The position numbers and the translations under genes were made by a program. DNA of 64,000 nt from an uncultured Eubacterium sp. GTDB lineage: Bacteria; Bacillota; Clostridia; Lachnospirales; Lachnospiraceae. Shown here piece by piece: positions 5,686 through 14,600 of this stretch; the first letter of the stretch is position 1, and every line of letters starts with the position of its first letter. A model generated the notes under the pieces. That model ran no database searches. It was not told where the DNA came from and saw only the letters and a list, made by a program, of their open reading frames with translations. The DNA lies in assembly GCA_910584345.1 (NCBI GenBank), contig CAJTZX010000002.1, positions 73,504 through 137,503 of the forward strand. The letters are read 5' to 3'.

Positions 5686-8600
5686 TTATTCTATCGACTT
5701 TAACGCCTCCGCCATATGAATATTCTCCAGCTTAAAATACATCAGCCCATTCACCAGCAATGCAAATACAAATGTCAGCAGCAGACTCCACAAATAACTC
5801 CACGGCGTAATCATCGTCTTAAAGGAAAGCATATCTATTTTCACCTGTTCCATAACAAACCAATGCAGCCATTTTCCAAGTCCCAGCCCTGCAAGTGCAC
5901 CAAGCCCGGTCAGCGCCAGATTTTCCCGAAACACATAATCTGCTGTCTCGCGTGCATAAAACCCAAGCACTTTGATCGTCGCTATCTCCCGGATGCGCTC
6001 CGTAATATTAATATTCGTCAGATTATAAAGCACAATAAACGCCAGACTGCCCGCACAGACAATAATCAGCAATACGATATAATCCATACTTTTCATCATC
6101 GAGGCAATCCGCTCCCGCATATCTCCCGTTACAGATACCGACAATACATTGCTCTGATCCGCAATGGCCGCAGCTGCCTCATGAATATCCACACCTTCTT
6201 TCACAACTACATAAGCGCTCTTATACTCCGGTTCTGTTCCAAGCTGCTGCACATAGGTCTCCTGATTCATGTAAGCACAATTATAAATATAATTCTCACA
6301 AAGCGCACACACTTCCACCGTCAGTCTGTTCATCTCACTATCTCTTAAAACAACGCTGTCACCCACACGGATTCCCAGCGTTTCCGCCGCTTTTGCCGTC
6401 AATACAACTTCACCTTTGGCAGGATAATCAATGTTCTCTCCGTTCGTTGTCTTAAGCTTTAAAAAATCACCGATTTCTTTCGTATTCTGTGCAATTCCAA
6501 GATACATCGATTTCGTTTTTCCCTCAAAATCCAAATCCACGCTCTCTTCATACCGGCAGGCATATCTTTCCAGCATGTTTCCGGTCTTTTCATTTAATTG
6601 ATCCAGATCTGCTTTCTGCACACTTTCCGAAAATGTAATCCCTATATCATAAATTTGAATTTCGTCATACTGCATATCTGCCACATTTGTTACAGAATCC
6701 TTCAGTCCAAATCCTGTTAAAAGCAGCGCCGTACATCCACTGATCCCAAGTATCATCATAAAAAAACGTTTCTTATACCGGAAGATGTTGCGAACAGACA
6801 CTTTGTGCAAAAACTTCATCCTGCTCCAGAAAAAACCGATATTCTCCAGAAAAATCCGTTTTCCGCTTTTTGGCGCCTTCGGCCGTATCAAATTCGCCGG
6901 CACACTGTATAACTCATATCTGCAGGAGACATAAGCTGCACCCATCGAACAAAGCAGCGCTGCCAACAGCGAAAAAACAGCCAACCAGCCGTCAAAATAA
7001 TAGGTAATCTCTCCCATACTATACATAATACTATATCCCATCCAGATAACTTTGGGAAATAGCCATGTTCCGATCACACAGCCTAAAACCGCTCCTGCCG
7101 CCGCGGCGGATCCTGCATAAAACAAATATTTGCACATAATGGCACCATTTCCATATCCAAGCGCTTTGAGCACTCCAATCTGCGTCCGCTGTTCTTCTAC
7201 CATTCGGTTCATTGTCGTCATACAGATTAATGCCGCTACAAGAAAAAAGAACACCGGAAATACATTGGCAATCCCCGCTACAATATTAGAATCACTTTCA
7301 TAACAGGCGTACCCAATATTGGTATTTCTTGTCAGCGCATAGGTATCCGGCTCTTCAATATCTGCTAACTGTTCCCTTGCATCATCAATCTCCTGTTGTG
7401 CATCTGCTGTTTTCTTATCAACATCGGCTTTGGCATCAGCATACTCTTTTCTGGCGTCCGCAAGCTCCCTCTTACCTTTATTCAGCTCCCTCCTCCCTTT
7501 TTTTAGTTCCTCCTTTGCATCTGCAAGCTCTGTTTTTGCTTTTTCAATCTTTTGTCTGCCGTCCGCAAGCTCTGTCCTGCCCTCTTGCAGTTTGACTTTC
7601 CCTGTTGCTAGCTCCTGCTTACCATCATCCAGCTGTGCACGTGCTTTCACTGTTTCTGATTTTCCCGCATCCAGCTCCTTTTCTGACTCTTGCAAAGTTT
7701 TTTCATTTTCTGCCAGTTCCTTTTTCGCTGCTTGTATCTGTAATTTCCCAGACGCAAGCTTCTTTTTCCCAGCCTCTATCTGCTTCTTCCCTGCGTTTAC
7801 CTGCTCCAAGCCTGCACGCAGCTCTGTCATTCCTGAACGTACCTGTTTCAGGCCTGCACGCACCTGCTTTAAGCCTGCACGCACCTGATCCAAACCTGCA
7901 CGCAGCTCTTTTAATGCCAGACGTACCTGCTCCAAACCCGGGCGTACCTGTCCCAGACCTACCTGCACTTGTTTGATGCCTGCTTGTACCTGCTCTTTGG
8001 CAGCCTGCACCTTTATTTTCTCTTCATTGCTCAGTTCCGTCTCCTGCCGCTCTAAATCTGCTTCCTGTTGTTTTAATTCCGCCTCTTTTTGCAACAGCTC
8101 TGTCTCCTGTTGCTCCAGGCTTTTTTCCTGTTGTTCCAGCTCTGCTTCCTGAACTTTCAGCTGCGTTTCCTGCTGCTGCAGCTCTGTCTCCTGACCTGTC
8201 AGCTGCATTTCCTGCTGCTGCAGCTGAGACTCCTTTTTTTCAAGCTCCACTTCCTGTTTCTTTAACTGTGCTTCCTTGTCCGTCAGCTTTGTTTCCTGCT
8301 GTTTCAGATTTGTTTCCTGTTGCTTTAACTTTATTTTAGCCTGTGCAAGCTCTGCTTTGCCGTCCGAAATCTTTTGTTCATTTGCAGCAATTTCATGTTC
8401 TGCCTGTGCAAGCTTTTGTTCTGCGGCCTGAATTTCCTGCTCTTTCTCACGGATTTCCCGTTCACCATCTACAAGCTCCTGTTCGCTGTCCACAAGCTTT
8501 TGCTCATTCGCAGCAATCTCACGCTCCCCATCTGCAGCCCTTTGCGTTCCATCACGTAGTTCCTGTTCACCGTCTATGATTTCCTGTTCGCCGTCCAAAA

Positions 8601-9453
8601 TCTTTTTGCGAGCATCCGCTAGCTCGATCTGAGCTTCGGCCATCTTCTCGTCCAGTTCTGCCTGCGCATCGTCCAGTTCTTTTTTCGCATCCTCCGTAAT
8701 CCTTTCATACCGCGCCAAAGCAAGCGCTTGCGTTTTTTCCTCCATTTCTTCCTGCATACCATCGATATAATCTTCATATGCATCTGTATACACGTCATAC
8801 TTCTGCTTCGTTTTCACATATATTTCCGTCAAATAGTCACATGCAAACGCCTCTTCTGGCACATATAAAAATGCCGTAATCTTTCCTTCCCCAATCGAAG
8901 TCGTCCCCCGTTCAAAATTAATATAATATGGAGAGCGCACAATCCCGACCGCTGTAAAAGTCCGCACGCCGAACATTTCCAGCATATCTTCCTCATTATT
9001 GTCTGTCACAGTAATCTGCGTACCAATCATATCCTCACCATAAAACGCCGAATCCAGTACACATTCATCCGCTTTTTCCGGCATACGTCCGGCTGTTAGT
9101 ATAATCTGATTAATGGATTCCGGCATCGTATGAAATTTGTATACCGACTCATTTCCATCTCCAAACGTACAGACTGCATCCACAGAAACGGCGCATTCTG
9201 CATCTGCTACCTGCTCCATTTCTGCAACCTTTTGTACATCCTCTTTTTCAAATCCAACCGTCGACAGCAGACGAAAATCATAAAAATTCTGCTCCGCTAA
9301 ATAATCATTTTCTGTAGCGATCATCGCCGGTGTTGTCGCCTTAAGTCCCGTAAACAACGCCACTCCAAGCATTACAATCGCAAGAATCGCCAAATATCTT
9401 CCAAGACTCCCTTTTATTTCTCTGATCGTTGTTTTTATCATTCCCCTATTCAT
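5686..9453 (-). CDS. FtsX/MacB-like ABC exporter permease with a giant coiled-coil insertion
   Basis: A 1255-residue membrane protein of the FtsX family. It has a first membrane helix at about 18-38 (LAILAIVMLGVALFTGL), a large outside domain, a coiled coil from about 245 to 700, and the usual FtsX membrane blocks afterwards (from about 727, VFPVFFFLVAALICMTTMNR, and again near the C-terminus). The coil includes about 14 tandem heptads like LKQQETE (about 376-475), then tandem QVRAGLK units (about 487-550), then ELADGRQ-type units. I start at the ATG at 9453 because AGGGAG lies 7 bases upstream; the frame is open further. It is paired with the ATPase encoded just upstream (33-base gap). The family exports lipids or peptides or acts as a mechanotransmitter; the substrate is unknown. 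Confidence 0.85.
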   Translation of the reverse strand: MNRGMIKTTIREIKGSLGRYLAILAIVMLGVALFTGLKATTPAMIATENDYLAEQNFYDFRLLSTVGFEKEDVQKVAEMEQVADAECAVSVDAVCTFGDGNESVYKFHTMPESINQIILTAGRMPEKADECVLDSAFYGEDMIGTQITVTDNNEEDMLEMFGVRTFTAVGIVRSPYYINFERGTTSIGEGKITAFLYVPEEAFACDYLTEIYVKTKQKYDVYTDAYEDYIDGMQEEMEEKTQALALARYERITEDAKKELDDAQAELDEKMAEAQIELADARKKILDGEQEIIDGEQELRDGTQRAADGEREIAANEQKLVDSEQELVDGEREIREKEQEIQAAEQKLAQAEHEIAANEQKISDGKAELAQAKIKLKQQETNLKQQETKLTDKEAQLKKQEVELEKKESQLQQQEMQLTGQETELQQQETQLKVQEAELEQQEKSLEQQETELLQKEAELKQQEADLERQETELSNEEKIKVQAAKEQVQAGIKQVQVGLGQVRPGLEQVRLALKELRAGLDQVRAGLKQVRAGLKQVRSGMTELRAGLEQVNAGKKQIEAGKKKLASGKLQIQAAKKELAENEKTLQESEKELDAGKSETVKARAQLDDGKQELATGKVKLQEGRTELADGRQKIEKAKTELADAKEELKKGRRELNKGKRELADARKEYADAKADVDKKTADAQQEIDDAREQLADIEEPDTYALTRNTNIGYACYESDSNIVAGIANVFPVFFFLVAALICMTTMNRMVEEQRTQIGVLKALGYGNGAIMCKYLFYAGSAAAAGAVLGCVIGTWLFPKVIWMGYSIMYSMGEITYYFDGWLAVFSLLAALLCSMGAAYVSCRYELYSVPANLIRPKAPKSGKRIFLENIGFFWSRMKFLHKVSVRNIFRYKKRFFMMILGISGCTALLLTGFGLKDSVTNVADMQYDEIQIYDIGITFSESVQKADLDQLNEKTGNMLERYACRYEESVDLDFEGKTKSMYLGIAQNTKEIGDFLKLKTTNGENIDYPAKGEVVLTAKAAETLGIRVGDSVVLRDSEMNRLTVEVCALCENYIYNCAYMNQETYVQQLGTEPEYKSAYVVVKEGVDIHEAAAAIADQSNVLSVSVTGDMRERIASMMKSMDYIVLLIIVCAGSLAFIVLYNLTNINITERIREIATIKVLGFYARETADYVFRENLALTGLGALAGLGLGKWLHWFVMEQVKIDMLSFKTMITPWSYLWSLLLTFVFALLVNGLMYFKLENIHMAEALKSIE
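7806..7995. repeat. 21-bp in-frame tandem repeats coding QVRAGLK-type heptads
   Basis: About nine degenerate 21-bp units (plus strand form like CCTGCACGCACCTGCTTTAA) encode consecutive seven-residue units of the permease coiled coil. The near-identical copies around 7850-7905 suggest recent growth by slippage or unequal exchange. Confidence 0.75.
8031..8328. repeat. 21-bp in-frame tandem repeats coding LKQQETE-type heptads
   Basis: About 14 degenerate 21-bp units (plus strand form like TTCCTGCTGCTGCAGCTG) encode L-x-x-Q-E-x-x heptads. They lie next to, but differ in sequence from, the QVRAGLK repeats, so the coil has grown from at least two separate units. Confidence 0.75.
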
Positions 9454-9486
9454 ATTCCGACTCCCTGCTGTTTCGCACAATACGAT

Positions 9487-10191
9487 TTACCATTCAATCT
9501 CTTCCACTGGCACAATCTGTTGATTCATCTCCATATTGTGTACTGTTCCACTTTTTACCGTAATAATCCGATCTGCCATTGCGGTCAACGCCTGATTATG
9601 CGTAATTACAACTACAGTCATCTTATTCTTCCTGCATGCATCCTGCAGCAGCTTTAAAACCGCTTTTCCTGTATGATAGTCCAAAGCTCCTGTCGGCTCG
9701 TCACACAACAACAGCTTCGGATTTTTTGCAAGCGCACGGGCAATCGCTACTCTTTGCTGCTCTCCGCCTGACAGCTGTGCCGGAAAATTTCCCGCCCGTT
9801 CCTTTAATCCAACCATATCCAACACCGTCATAGCATCGAGCGGCTCTTTGCAAATCTGTGCTGCCAGCTCCACGTTTTCCAATGCGGTCAGATTTTGCAC
9901 CAGATTATAAAACTGAAATACAAAGCCAATATCATATCGCCTGTAAGATGTCAGCTTCTTCTTGCGGTAAGCCGAAATCTCTTCCCCATCCAACAGTACT
10001 TTGCCGCAGGTCAATGTATCCATTCCTCCTAAAATATTTAAGATCGTCGTCTTTCCGGCTCCCGACGCACCGACAATTACACAAAATTCGCCCTTTTCAA
10101 TTGTAAAATTCACATCTTTTAATGCTTCGATATCTACTTCACCCATATGATATGTCTTGCTTACGTTTTCAAACTTCACAAATGCACTCAT
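9487..10191 (-). CDS. ABC transporter ATPase (MacB/LolD type)
   Basis: The 234-residue ATPase that drives the FtsX-like permease encoded next to it. All motifs are intact: Walker A GASGAGKTT (about 42-50), Q-loop VFQFYN, signature LSGGEQQRVAIARAL, Walker B LLLCDEPTGALD and the switch histidine in VITHN. GGAGG precedes two adjacent ATGs at 10194 and 10191; the second has better spacing. It is the first gene of the two-gene operon. ATPases of this group work as dimers in lipid, peptide or drug export, or in cell-wall hydrolase control, rather than in uptake. Confidence 0.93.
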   Translation of the reverse strand: MSAFVKFENVSKTYHMGEVDIEALKDVNFTIEKGEFCVIVGASGAGKTTILNILGGMDTLTCGKVLLDGEEISAYRKKKLTSYRRYDIGFVFQFYNLVQNLTALENVELAAQICKEPLDAMTVLDMVGLKERAGNFPAQLSGGEQQRVAIARALAKNPKLLLCDEPTGALDYHTGKAVLKLLQDACRKNKMTVVVITHNQALTAMADRIITVKSGTVHNMEMNQQIVPVEEIEW

Positions 10192-10267
10192 CATGATCCT
10201 CCGCCTGTCCGATTTCCAATTTTATCTGGCATTATTTTATCATAGTTTTTCTGTTATGGAAACATAC

Positions 10268-10305
10268 AAAAAGTGCAAGGTCATACAAGACCTCGCACTT
10301 TTTCT
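10268..10305. terminator. Terminator upstream of the ABC exporter operon
   Basis: AAAAAGTGC-AAGGTC pairs with GACCTCGCACTTTTT (one mismatch), with T-rich flanks on both sides. It ends the minus-strand gene for the peptidoglycan-binding protein and isolates it from the ABC operon. Confidence 0.88.
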
Positions 10306-10333
10306 TTGCAATACCTGCCACGAATATGAATTT

Positions 10334-10792
10334 TTAAGCAAGACCTAACGCTTCAAGCGTCTGTTGGCCAATCGCCCCGTCTGCTTTCAGACCATTGTCT
10401 CTTTGATAGCTTTTCAATGCCCGTTTCGTTTTCGTCCCCATCACGCCATCTGCTGTTCCACAATGATAGCCACAGCGATTCAATACTCTTTGCACTCGCT
10501 TAACCGTAGTTTTACTTACAGAAGTCGCATAAGGACATACTCCATTTGGATGTGTATGCGCATCATGCCCACCGCAATAATAATAGCAATCTTCATCTGC
10601 GTAAGGACAAACACCGCCGCTGTGCGTATGTGCTCTGTGTCCGCCGCAATAGTAATAATTCGTATTCGATCCACAATGTCCGCCGCCATGATGTCCATGT
10701 GCAAAAGCTACTGTCGAAGACTGTCCGACTGTTGAAAAGGAAACTGCACCAATAAGTGCTGCTGCCAACAAGGTACGTTTCAATCGTCTCAT
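10334..10792 (-). CDS. Secreted peptidoglycan-binding protein with duplicated His/Cys (YHYH-like) motif
   Basis: A 152-residue exported protein. Residues 1-31 are a signal peptide (MRRLKRTLLAAALIGAVSF then an Ala-rich cleavage region). The middle part holds two copies, about 25 residues apart, of the motif YYYCGGHxAHTHxxGVCPYA, each with two Cys and three His and likely to bind a metal. Residues from about 92 on form a PG_binding_1 domain (VQRVLNRCGYHCGTADGVMGTKTKRALKSYQ). The start has AGGAGGGAG about 9 bases upstream. It is transcribed alone between a terminator and a divergent acetyltransferase gene. Binding of cell wall is known for the domain; the function of the duplicated motif is unknown to me. 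Confidence 0.82.
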   Translation of the reverse strand: MRRLKRTLLAAALIGAVSFSTVGQSSTVAFAHGHHGGGHCGSNTNYYYCGGHRAHTHSGGVCPYADEDCYYYCGGHDAHTHPNGVCPYATSVSKTTVKRVQRVLNRCGYHCGTADGVMGTKTKRALKSYQRDNGLKADGAIGQQTLEALGLA

Positions 10793-11043
10793 AGTAATTA
10801 CTCCCTCCTACATAATCTTTCATTTTGTAATTGTGCCAGTCTTTTCCGTAATTTAAGTATAAATCATAATTTAAAAAAGACCAGCTATTCTTTGATATAT
10901 TTTACTTTTCATAAGGAATACGATTCAAGGCAGCAAATCCTTGCATAGTTTTTATTTTTTTCGTTATGAATTGTTTTTCTCTCAAAAAAATGTTACAATG
11001 CTCCAGATCATTGATGATATCCAAAAACAAAGGAGTGTTTTTC

Positions 11044-11535
11044 ATGAAAATCGAAGTAAGAGCTTATGAAGAAAAAGATTTACCCGCTATGATTCAAATA
11101 TGGAATGAAGTTGTAGAAGAAGGTATTGCTTTCCCGCAGGAAGAACTTTTAACCCTCCATACAGGAAAACAATTTTTTGCTTCTCAAACCTACAATGCAG
11201 TTGCCATTTGCACCGATACCCGAAAAATCTGCGGTCTCTATATTTTACATCCAAATAATGTGGGCCGATGCGGACATATCTGTAACGCAAGCTACGCTGT
11301 CCATTCACAATACCGCGGGCTGCATGTTGGCGAACAATTAGTTACAGACTGTTTGGCCCAGGCAAAACTATTCGGATTTCAAATACTGCAGTTTAATGCC
11401 GTTGTCGCTTCCAATGTTCACGCACGCCATTTATACAAACGGCTTGGATTTTCACAGCTTGGAACGATTCCAAAAGGCTTTCGCATGAAAGATGGCCATT
11501 ATGAGGATATTTGCCCTTATTATCGCGAACTGTAA
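11044..11535 (+). CDS. GNAT-family N-acetyltransferase (phosphinothricin acetyltransferase-like)
   Basis: A 163-residue GNAT enzyme. Motif A is YAVHSQYRGLHVGEQLV (about 84-100), followed by FNAVVASNVHARHLYKRLGF, the usual Asn/Tyr region of this fold. I start at the ATG at 11044 because AAAGGAGTG lies 8 bases upstream; the frame from 10966 has no ribosome-binding site. Related proteins acetylate amino acids or amino-acid-like antibiotics such as phosphinothricin; the real substrate is unknown. It converges on the GH127 gene with only 4 bases between the stops and no terminator in that gap. Confidence 0.82.
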   Translation: MKIEVRAYEEKDLPAMIQIWNEVVEEGIAFPQEELLTLHTGKQFFASQTYNAVAICTDTRKICGLYILHPNNVGRCGHICNASYAVHSQYRGLHVGEQLVTDCLAQAKLFGFQILQFNAVVASNVHARHLYKRLGFSQLGTIPKGFRMKDGHYEDICPYYREL

Positions 11536-11539
11536 GAAA

Positions 11540-13567
11540 CTAATCTTCCTCAGCCTTATTAAACCATACTGCCATTTCATTTTCTCCTCTGTTTGCCCAT
11601 GCAAAATACGGAATCATGTTCAGCCGTGCAGTCTCGTATTCTGGTTTCCTATATTTTACATAGAGCTGCTGATCTGGTTTCGTAGTTACCTTTTTTCGTG
11701 CTGATACGCTTAACAGCGGATAATTTTTACCTTCTACCATAACCTCAGACTCTAAAACCGGATGCATGGGAAGGATCTCATATAAATGCAGATTGTTCCC
11801 ATTGTCTGCCTCCTCTGCACAAAATACAACCGGCCCCCGCATAACAGCCAGCTTGCCATAATCTTCTCTCACGCGGTCATCCGCTTGATAAAACTGTGTT
11901 TCCATGTCAAACGCAAATATGATCTTGCTGCCCGTTTTCCATTCTCCTGTAATAATATAATACCCCTTCTCTTCTGTACATGTATAGTTTTCCAGACCGT
12001 CTGCCTTCCAATGCTCACACCAGCCCGGAATGCGCACCGCCAGCTTCATCCGCACAGCTTGTTCCCCCGTATAAGCAATGCTGACATTCCCATTCCAAGG
12101 CATACCGGATTCTACCTCAAAGACAGCCGTTTTATCCCCCACCTGCTTTGTTACCGTACCGGATATATGCAAATGCATAAACAACGTATCTTCATTTTCC
12201 GTATATGCATAGGCAGGAACAGAACTTATGATCCTTGCCAGATTCGGCGGACAGCAGGCACATCCAAACCATTTTTGACGTATCGGCTTTACATGGAATT
12301 TTCTTTCATCTTTGTGACATGCCTCCGGCAGTACTTCTAATGGATTAACATAGAAAAAGCTCTTTCCGTCCAACGCCATCCCACTCAATACCGAGTTGTA
12401 AAGCGCCTGCTCCATCACATCCGCATAAACTGCATCCGGTTCCATTTCCAGCATTCTTCTGGCAAAAAAGACAAGTCCGATCGAAGCACATGTCTCAGCA
12501 TATGCCGTATCATTTGGCAAATCAAATGGAAATGAAAATGATTCTCCAATATGCGTACCGCCAATCGCTCCAGTAATGTACATTTTCTCTCTTACCATAC
12601 TGTTCCATAAGCGCCTGCAGGCAGTTTTCAATTGCTCATCCTCTGTAATTCTTGCCACGTCTGCCATGCCGGAATATAAATAGACAGCCCTTACCGCATG
12701 TCCTACCGCTTCCTCCTGTTCACGTACCGGCCGGTGTGACTGATAATACTGATAACGCTCTCCCTCAGTCTGTTTGACTTCTTCTTCACAGTCAAAATAA
12801 TAAGGTCTCTTTCCTCTCTCATCTATAAAAAATCTTGCAAGATTTAAATAGCGTTCTTCTCCTGTCACTTCATATAAGCGTACCAGCGCCATTTCCGCAA
12901 TCTCATGCCCAGGATAGCCTTTGCACTTTCCTTCTTCTGCTCCAAAACAGCTGTCAATATAATCTGCAAATTTCATTGCGGCCTTTAGCAGCTTGTCTTT
13001 GCCGGTCGCCTCGTAATATGCCACAGCGCCTTCGGTCAGATGACCCAGACAATAGAGTTCATGATGATCTTTCAGGTTCGAAAAGCTTTTATCCATTCCA
13101 TTGATAATATAATACGTATCCAGATACCCGTTTTCCATCTGTGCCGCACATACAACCTCTATCGCTTCATCAGCCGTCTGTTCCAGCTGCGGATCCGGGT
13201 GGCTGACAAGCGAATATGCAACCGCTTCCACCCATTTAGAAAAATCACTGTCCTGAAATACAAATCCATAAAAACGGTCTTCCAGATGATCCATATCTTC
13301 CGGCAAAGCTTCAAATCCACGAAATGTATATACCGGCTCTTCATAATCTGCTCCCTTTTCCTGCTTTTCACGCATCAGCTTTCCCGCAACTTTAAAATTG
13401 CGCATACAAAAGCTTGGACTAGCTCCTTCCACCCGGTCATTTAATATTTCCCACTGATACGGAATCACTTCCTTACGAACCAGTTCCATTTTCTCTTTCC
13501 AAAATCCTCCTGTCGCCTGAAACTGACGCAGGCCAATCGGCCGATTAGTATGTCTTTTTTCCATCAT
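11540..13567 (-). CDS. GH127 beta-L-arabinofuranosidase
   Basis: A 675-residue glycoside hydrolase of family 127 (former DUF1680), which removes beta-linked L-arabinofuranose from plant glycoproteins and arabinan-type oligosaccharides. The family's zinc-thiolate catalytic centre is present: Glu358 and Cys360 in AYAETCAS, and Cys438-Cys439 in CACCPPN, matching the Glu, Cys and Cys-Cys set known for HypBA1. Length is normal and there is no signal peptide, so it acts on imported oligosaccharides in the cytoplasm. AAGGGG stands before tandem ATGs. A divergent AraC-type regulator is encoded 158 bases away and probably controls it. Confidence 0.92.
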   Translation of the reverse strand: MMEKRHTNRPIGLRQFQATGGFWKEKMELVRKEVIPYQWEILNDRVEGASPSFCMRNFKVAGKLMREKQEKGADYEEPVYTFRGFEALPEDMDHLEDRFYGFVFQDSDFSKWVEAVAYSLVSHPDPQLEQTADEAIEVVCAAQMENGYLDTYYIINGMDKSFSNLKDHHELYCLGHLTEGAVAYYEATGKDKLLKAAMKFADYIDSCFGAEEGKCKGYPGHEIAEMALVRLYEVTGEERYLNLARFFIDERGKRPYYFDCEEEVKQTEGERYQYYQSHRPVREQEEAVGHAVRAVYLYSGMADVARITEDEQLKTACRRLWNSMVREKMYITGAIGGTHIGESFSFPFDLPNDTAYAETCASIGLVFFARRMLEMEPDAVYADVMEQALYNSVLSGMALDGKSFFYVNPLEVLPEACHKDERKFHVKPIRQKWFGCACCPPNLARIISSVPAYAYTENEDTLFMHLHISGTVTKQVGDKTAVFEVESGMPWNGNVSIAYTGEQAVRMKLAVRIPGWCEHWKADGLENYTCTEEKGYYIITGEWKTGSKIIFAFDMETQFYQADDRVREDYGKLAVMRGPVVFCAEEADNGNNLHLYEILPMHPVLESEVMVEGKNYPLLSVSARKKVTTKPDQQLYVKYRKPEYETARLNMIPYFAWANRGENEMAVWFNKAEED

Positions 13568-13603
13568 TTTACCCCTTATCCTATAAATTTTATTTAGCAG
13601 CCC

Positions 13604-13635
13604 GTAACAGCTCCATAGGTTATCTGAACTGTTAC
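13604..13635. promoter_or_regulatory. Inverted repeat in the GH127/AraC intergenic region
   Basis: GTAACAG (13604-13610) and CTGTTAC (13629-13635) form a perfect 7-bp dyad with an 18-base spacer. Its place upstream of the GH127 gene fits a binding site for the divergent AraC-family regulator; it could also fold in the transcript leader. Confidence 0.4.
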
Positions 13636-13675
13636 AATTTTATATCAATATATAAAACAATCTATCAAAAATACA

Positions 13676-13704
13676 TAGACAATTCGGTGATTTGCATGTA
13701 TAAT
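13676..13704 (+). promoter_or_regulatory. Predicted sigma-A promoter of the AraC-type gene
   Basis: TAGACA (13676-13681) and a perfect TATAAT (13699-13704) lie 17 bases apart, with an AAGGAGG ribosome-binding site following before the ATG at 13726. Confidence 0.65.
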
Positions 13705-13725
13705 TCGGCATAAGGAGGATGTGTT

Positions 13726-14535
13726 ATGATTTATTTTTCTGCCGAAAGAGGCCGCACGATCTGCAGCTGCAATACCAATTATATGCAAGAAGGCATCCGG
13801 CATCCTGACCGGATACTGGACGTGTATGATTTCCTCTATTTAAAATATGGTTCGTGGGAAATTTATGAAGACGACATTTGTTATCATCTAAAAGAAAAAC
13901 AACTGTTAATCTTAGAACCGGGAAAACATCATTATAGTCTGAAAACATGCAGCCCCAAAATGCGAAATATGTTTCTCCACTGCAGCCGCCTGCCAAAAGA
14001 CTGTGCGCATTCTGCCCGCAACCATGCGGATGCCGAAAATCACACGCAATATTTCAGGCTGCAAAAAGTTACTGACTGCACAGACAGCATTCAGCTGGAA
14101 CATCTTTTCCTGCAACTCATAGAAACTTACTGGTCGTCCTGCACGCACCGCTCATTACGTCTGGAATCTTTATTTATTCTGCTGCTTGCCGAACTGGAAA
14201 GCTGCGGGGAAAGCACTCGCTGCAAGGATCCTGTCATCGCTGAAATCATCCATCAATTTTATTTATGTCCGGATCGTTTTTTCTCCCCACAAGAGCTTGC
14301 CGACACCTATCATATCAGTGTGCGCTCCCTCAGCAGCCGTTTTAAAAACGCAACCGGCAATTCTATGCATCGTTACCAGATAGATTTGAAATTAAACTTT
14401 GCTCACGAACAAATCCCACTCTACCCACAACGCAGAATTAAAGATATTGCTCTGGATCTTGGGTTTTACGATGAATTCCAGTTCTCCAAATTATTCAAGC
14501 GCAGATTTGGGTATTCTCCTTCCGATAAACGCTAA
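13726..14535 (+). CDS. AraC-family transcriptional regulator (sugar sensor)
   Basis: A 269-residue regulator. The N-terminal part (about 1-130) looks like a cupin sensor (YGSWEIYEDDICYHLKEK, LLILEPGKHH). The C-terminal AraC DNA-binding domain (about 165-269) has both helix-turn-helix units: FSPQELADTYHISVRSLSSRFK and IKDIALDLGFYDEFQFSKLF, ending RRFGYSPSDKR. AAGGAGG lies 8 bases before the ATG. It is divergent from the GH127 arabinofuranosidase gene and most likely activates it in response to an arabinose-containing ligand; the ligand is inference. Confidence 0.9.
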   Translation: MIYFSAERGRTICSCNTNYMQEGIRHPDRILDVYDFLYLKYGSWEIYEDDICYHLKEKQLLILEPGKHHYSLKTCSPKMRNMFLHCSRLPKDCAHSARNHADAENHTQYFRLQKVTDCTDSIQLEHLFLQLIETYWSSCTHRSLRLESLFILLLAELESCGESTRCKDPVIAEIIHQFYLCPDRFFSPQELADTYHISVRSLSSRFKNATGNSMHRYQIDLKLNFAHEQIPLYPQRRIKDIALDLGFYDEFQFSKLFKRRFGYSPSDKR

Positions 14536-14580
14536 AAAGAGACGACAGTGCGCTTGATACCGCACTGTCGTCTCTTTTTT
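14534..14580 (+). terminator. Strong terminator after the AraC-type gene
   Basis: A 19-bp stem beginning AAAAAGAGACGACAGTGCG, an 8-base loop and a run of Ts. It begins inside the stop codon of the regulator gene. Confidence 0.92.
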
Positions 14581-14600
14581 GTTACTATCCGCATGTCAGC

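Noticed and set aside
7806..8328. CRISPR-like tandem array
   Set aside because: The 21-bp units are directly adjacent without spacers and encode heptads in frame with the permease.
7329..8579. Several long plus-strand ORFs opposite the coiled-coil part of the ABC permease
   Set aside because: They are antisense shadows of the 21-bp repeats, which keep several frames open; no ribosome-binding sites and low-complexity products.
10516..10823. Extra short ORFs over the peptidoglycan-binding protein gene
   Set aside because: They overlap a clear signal-peptide gene in other frames and are His/Ile or Arg-rich shadows of the duplicated motif.
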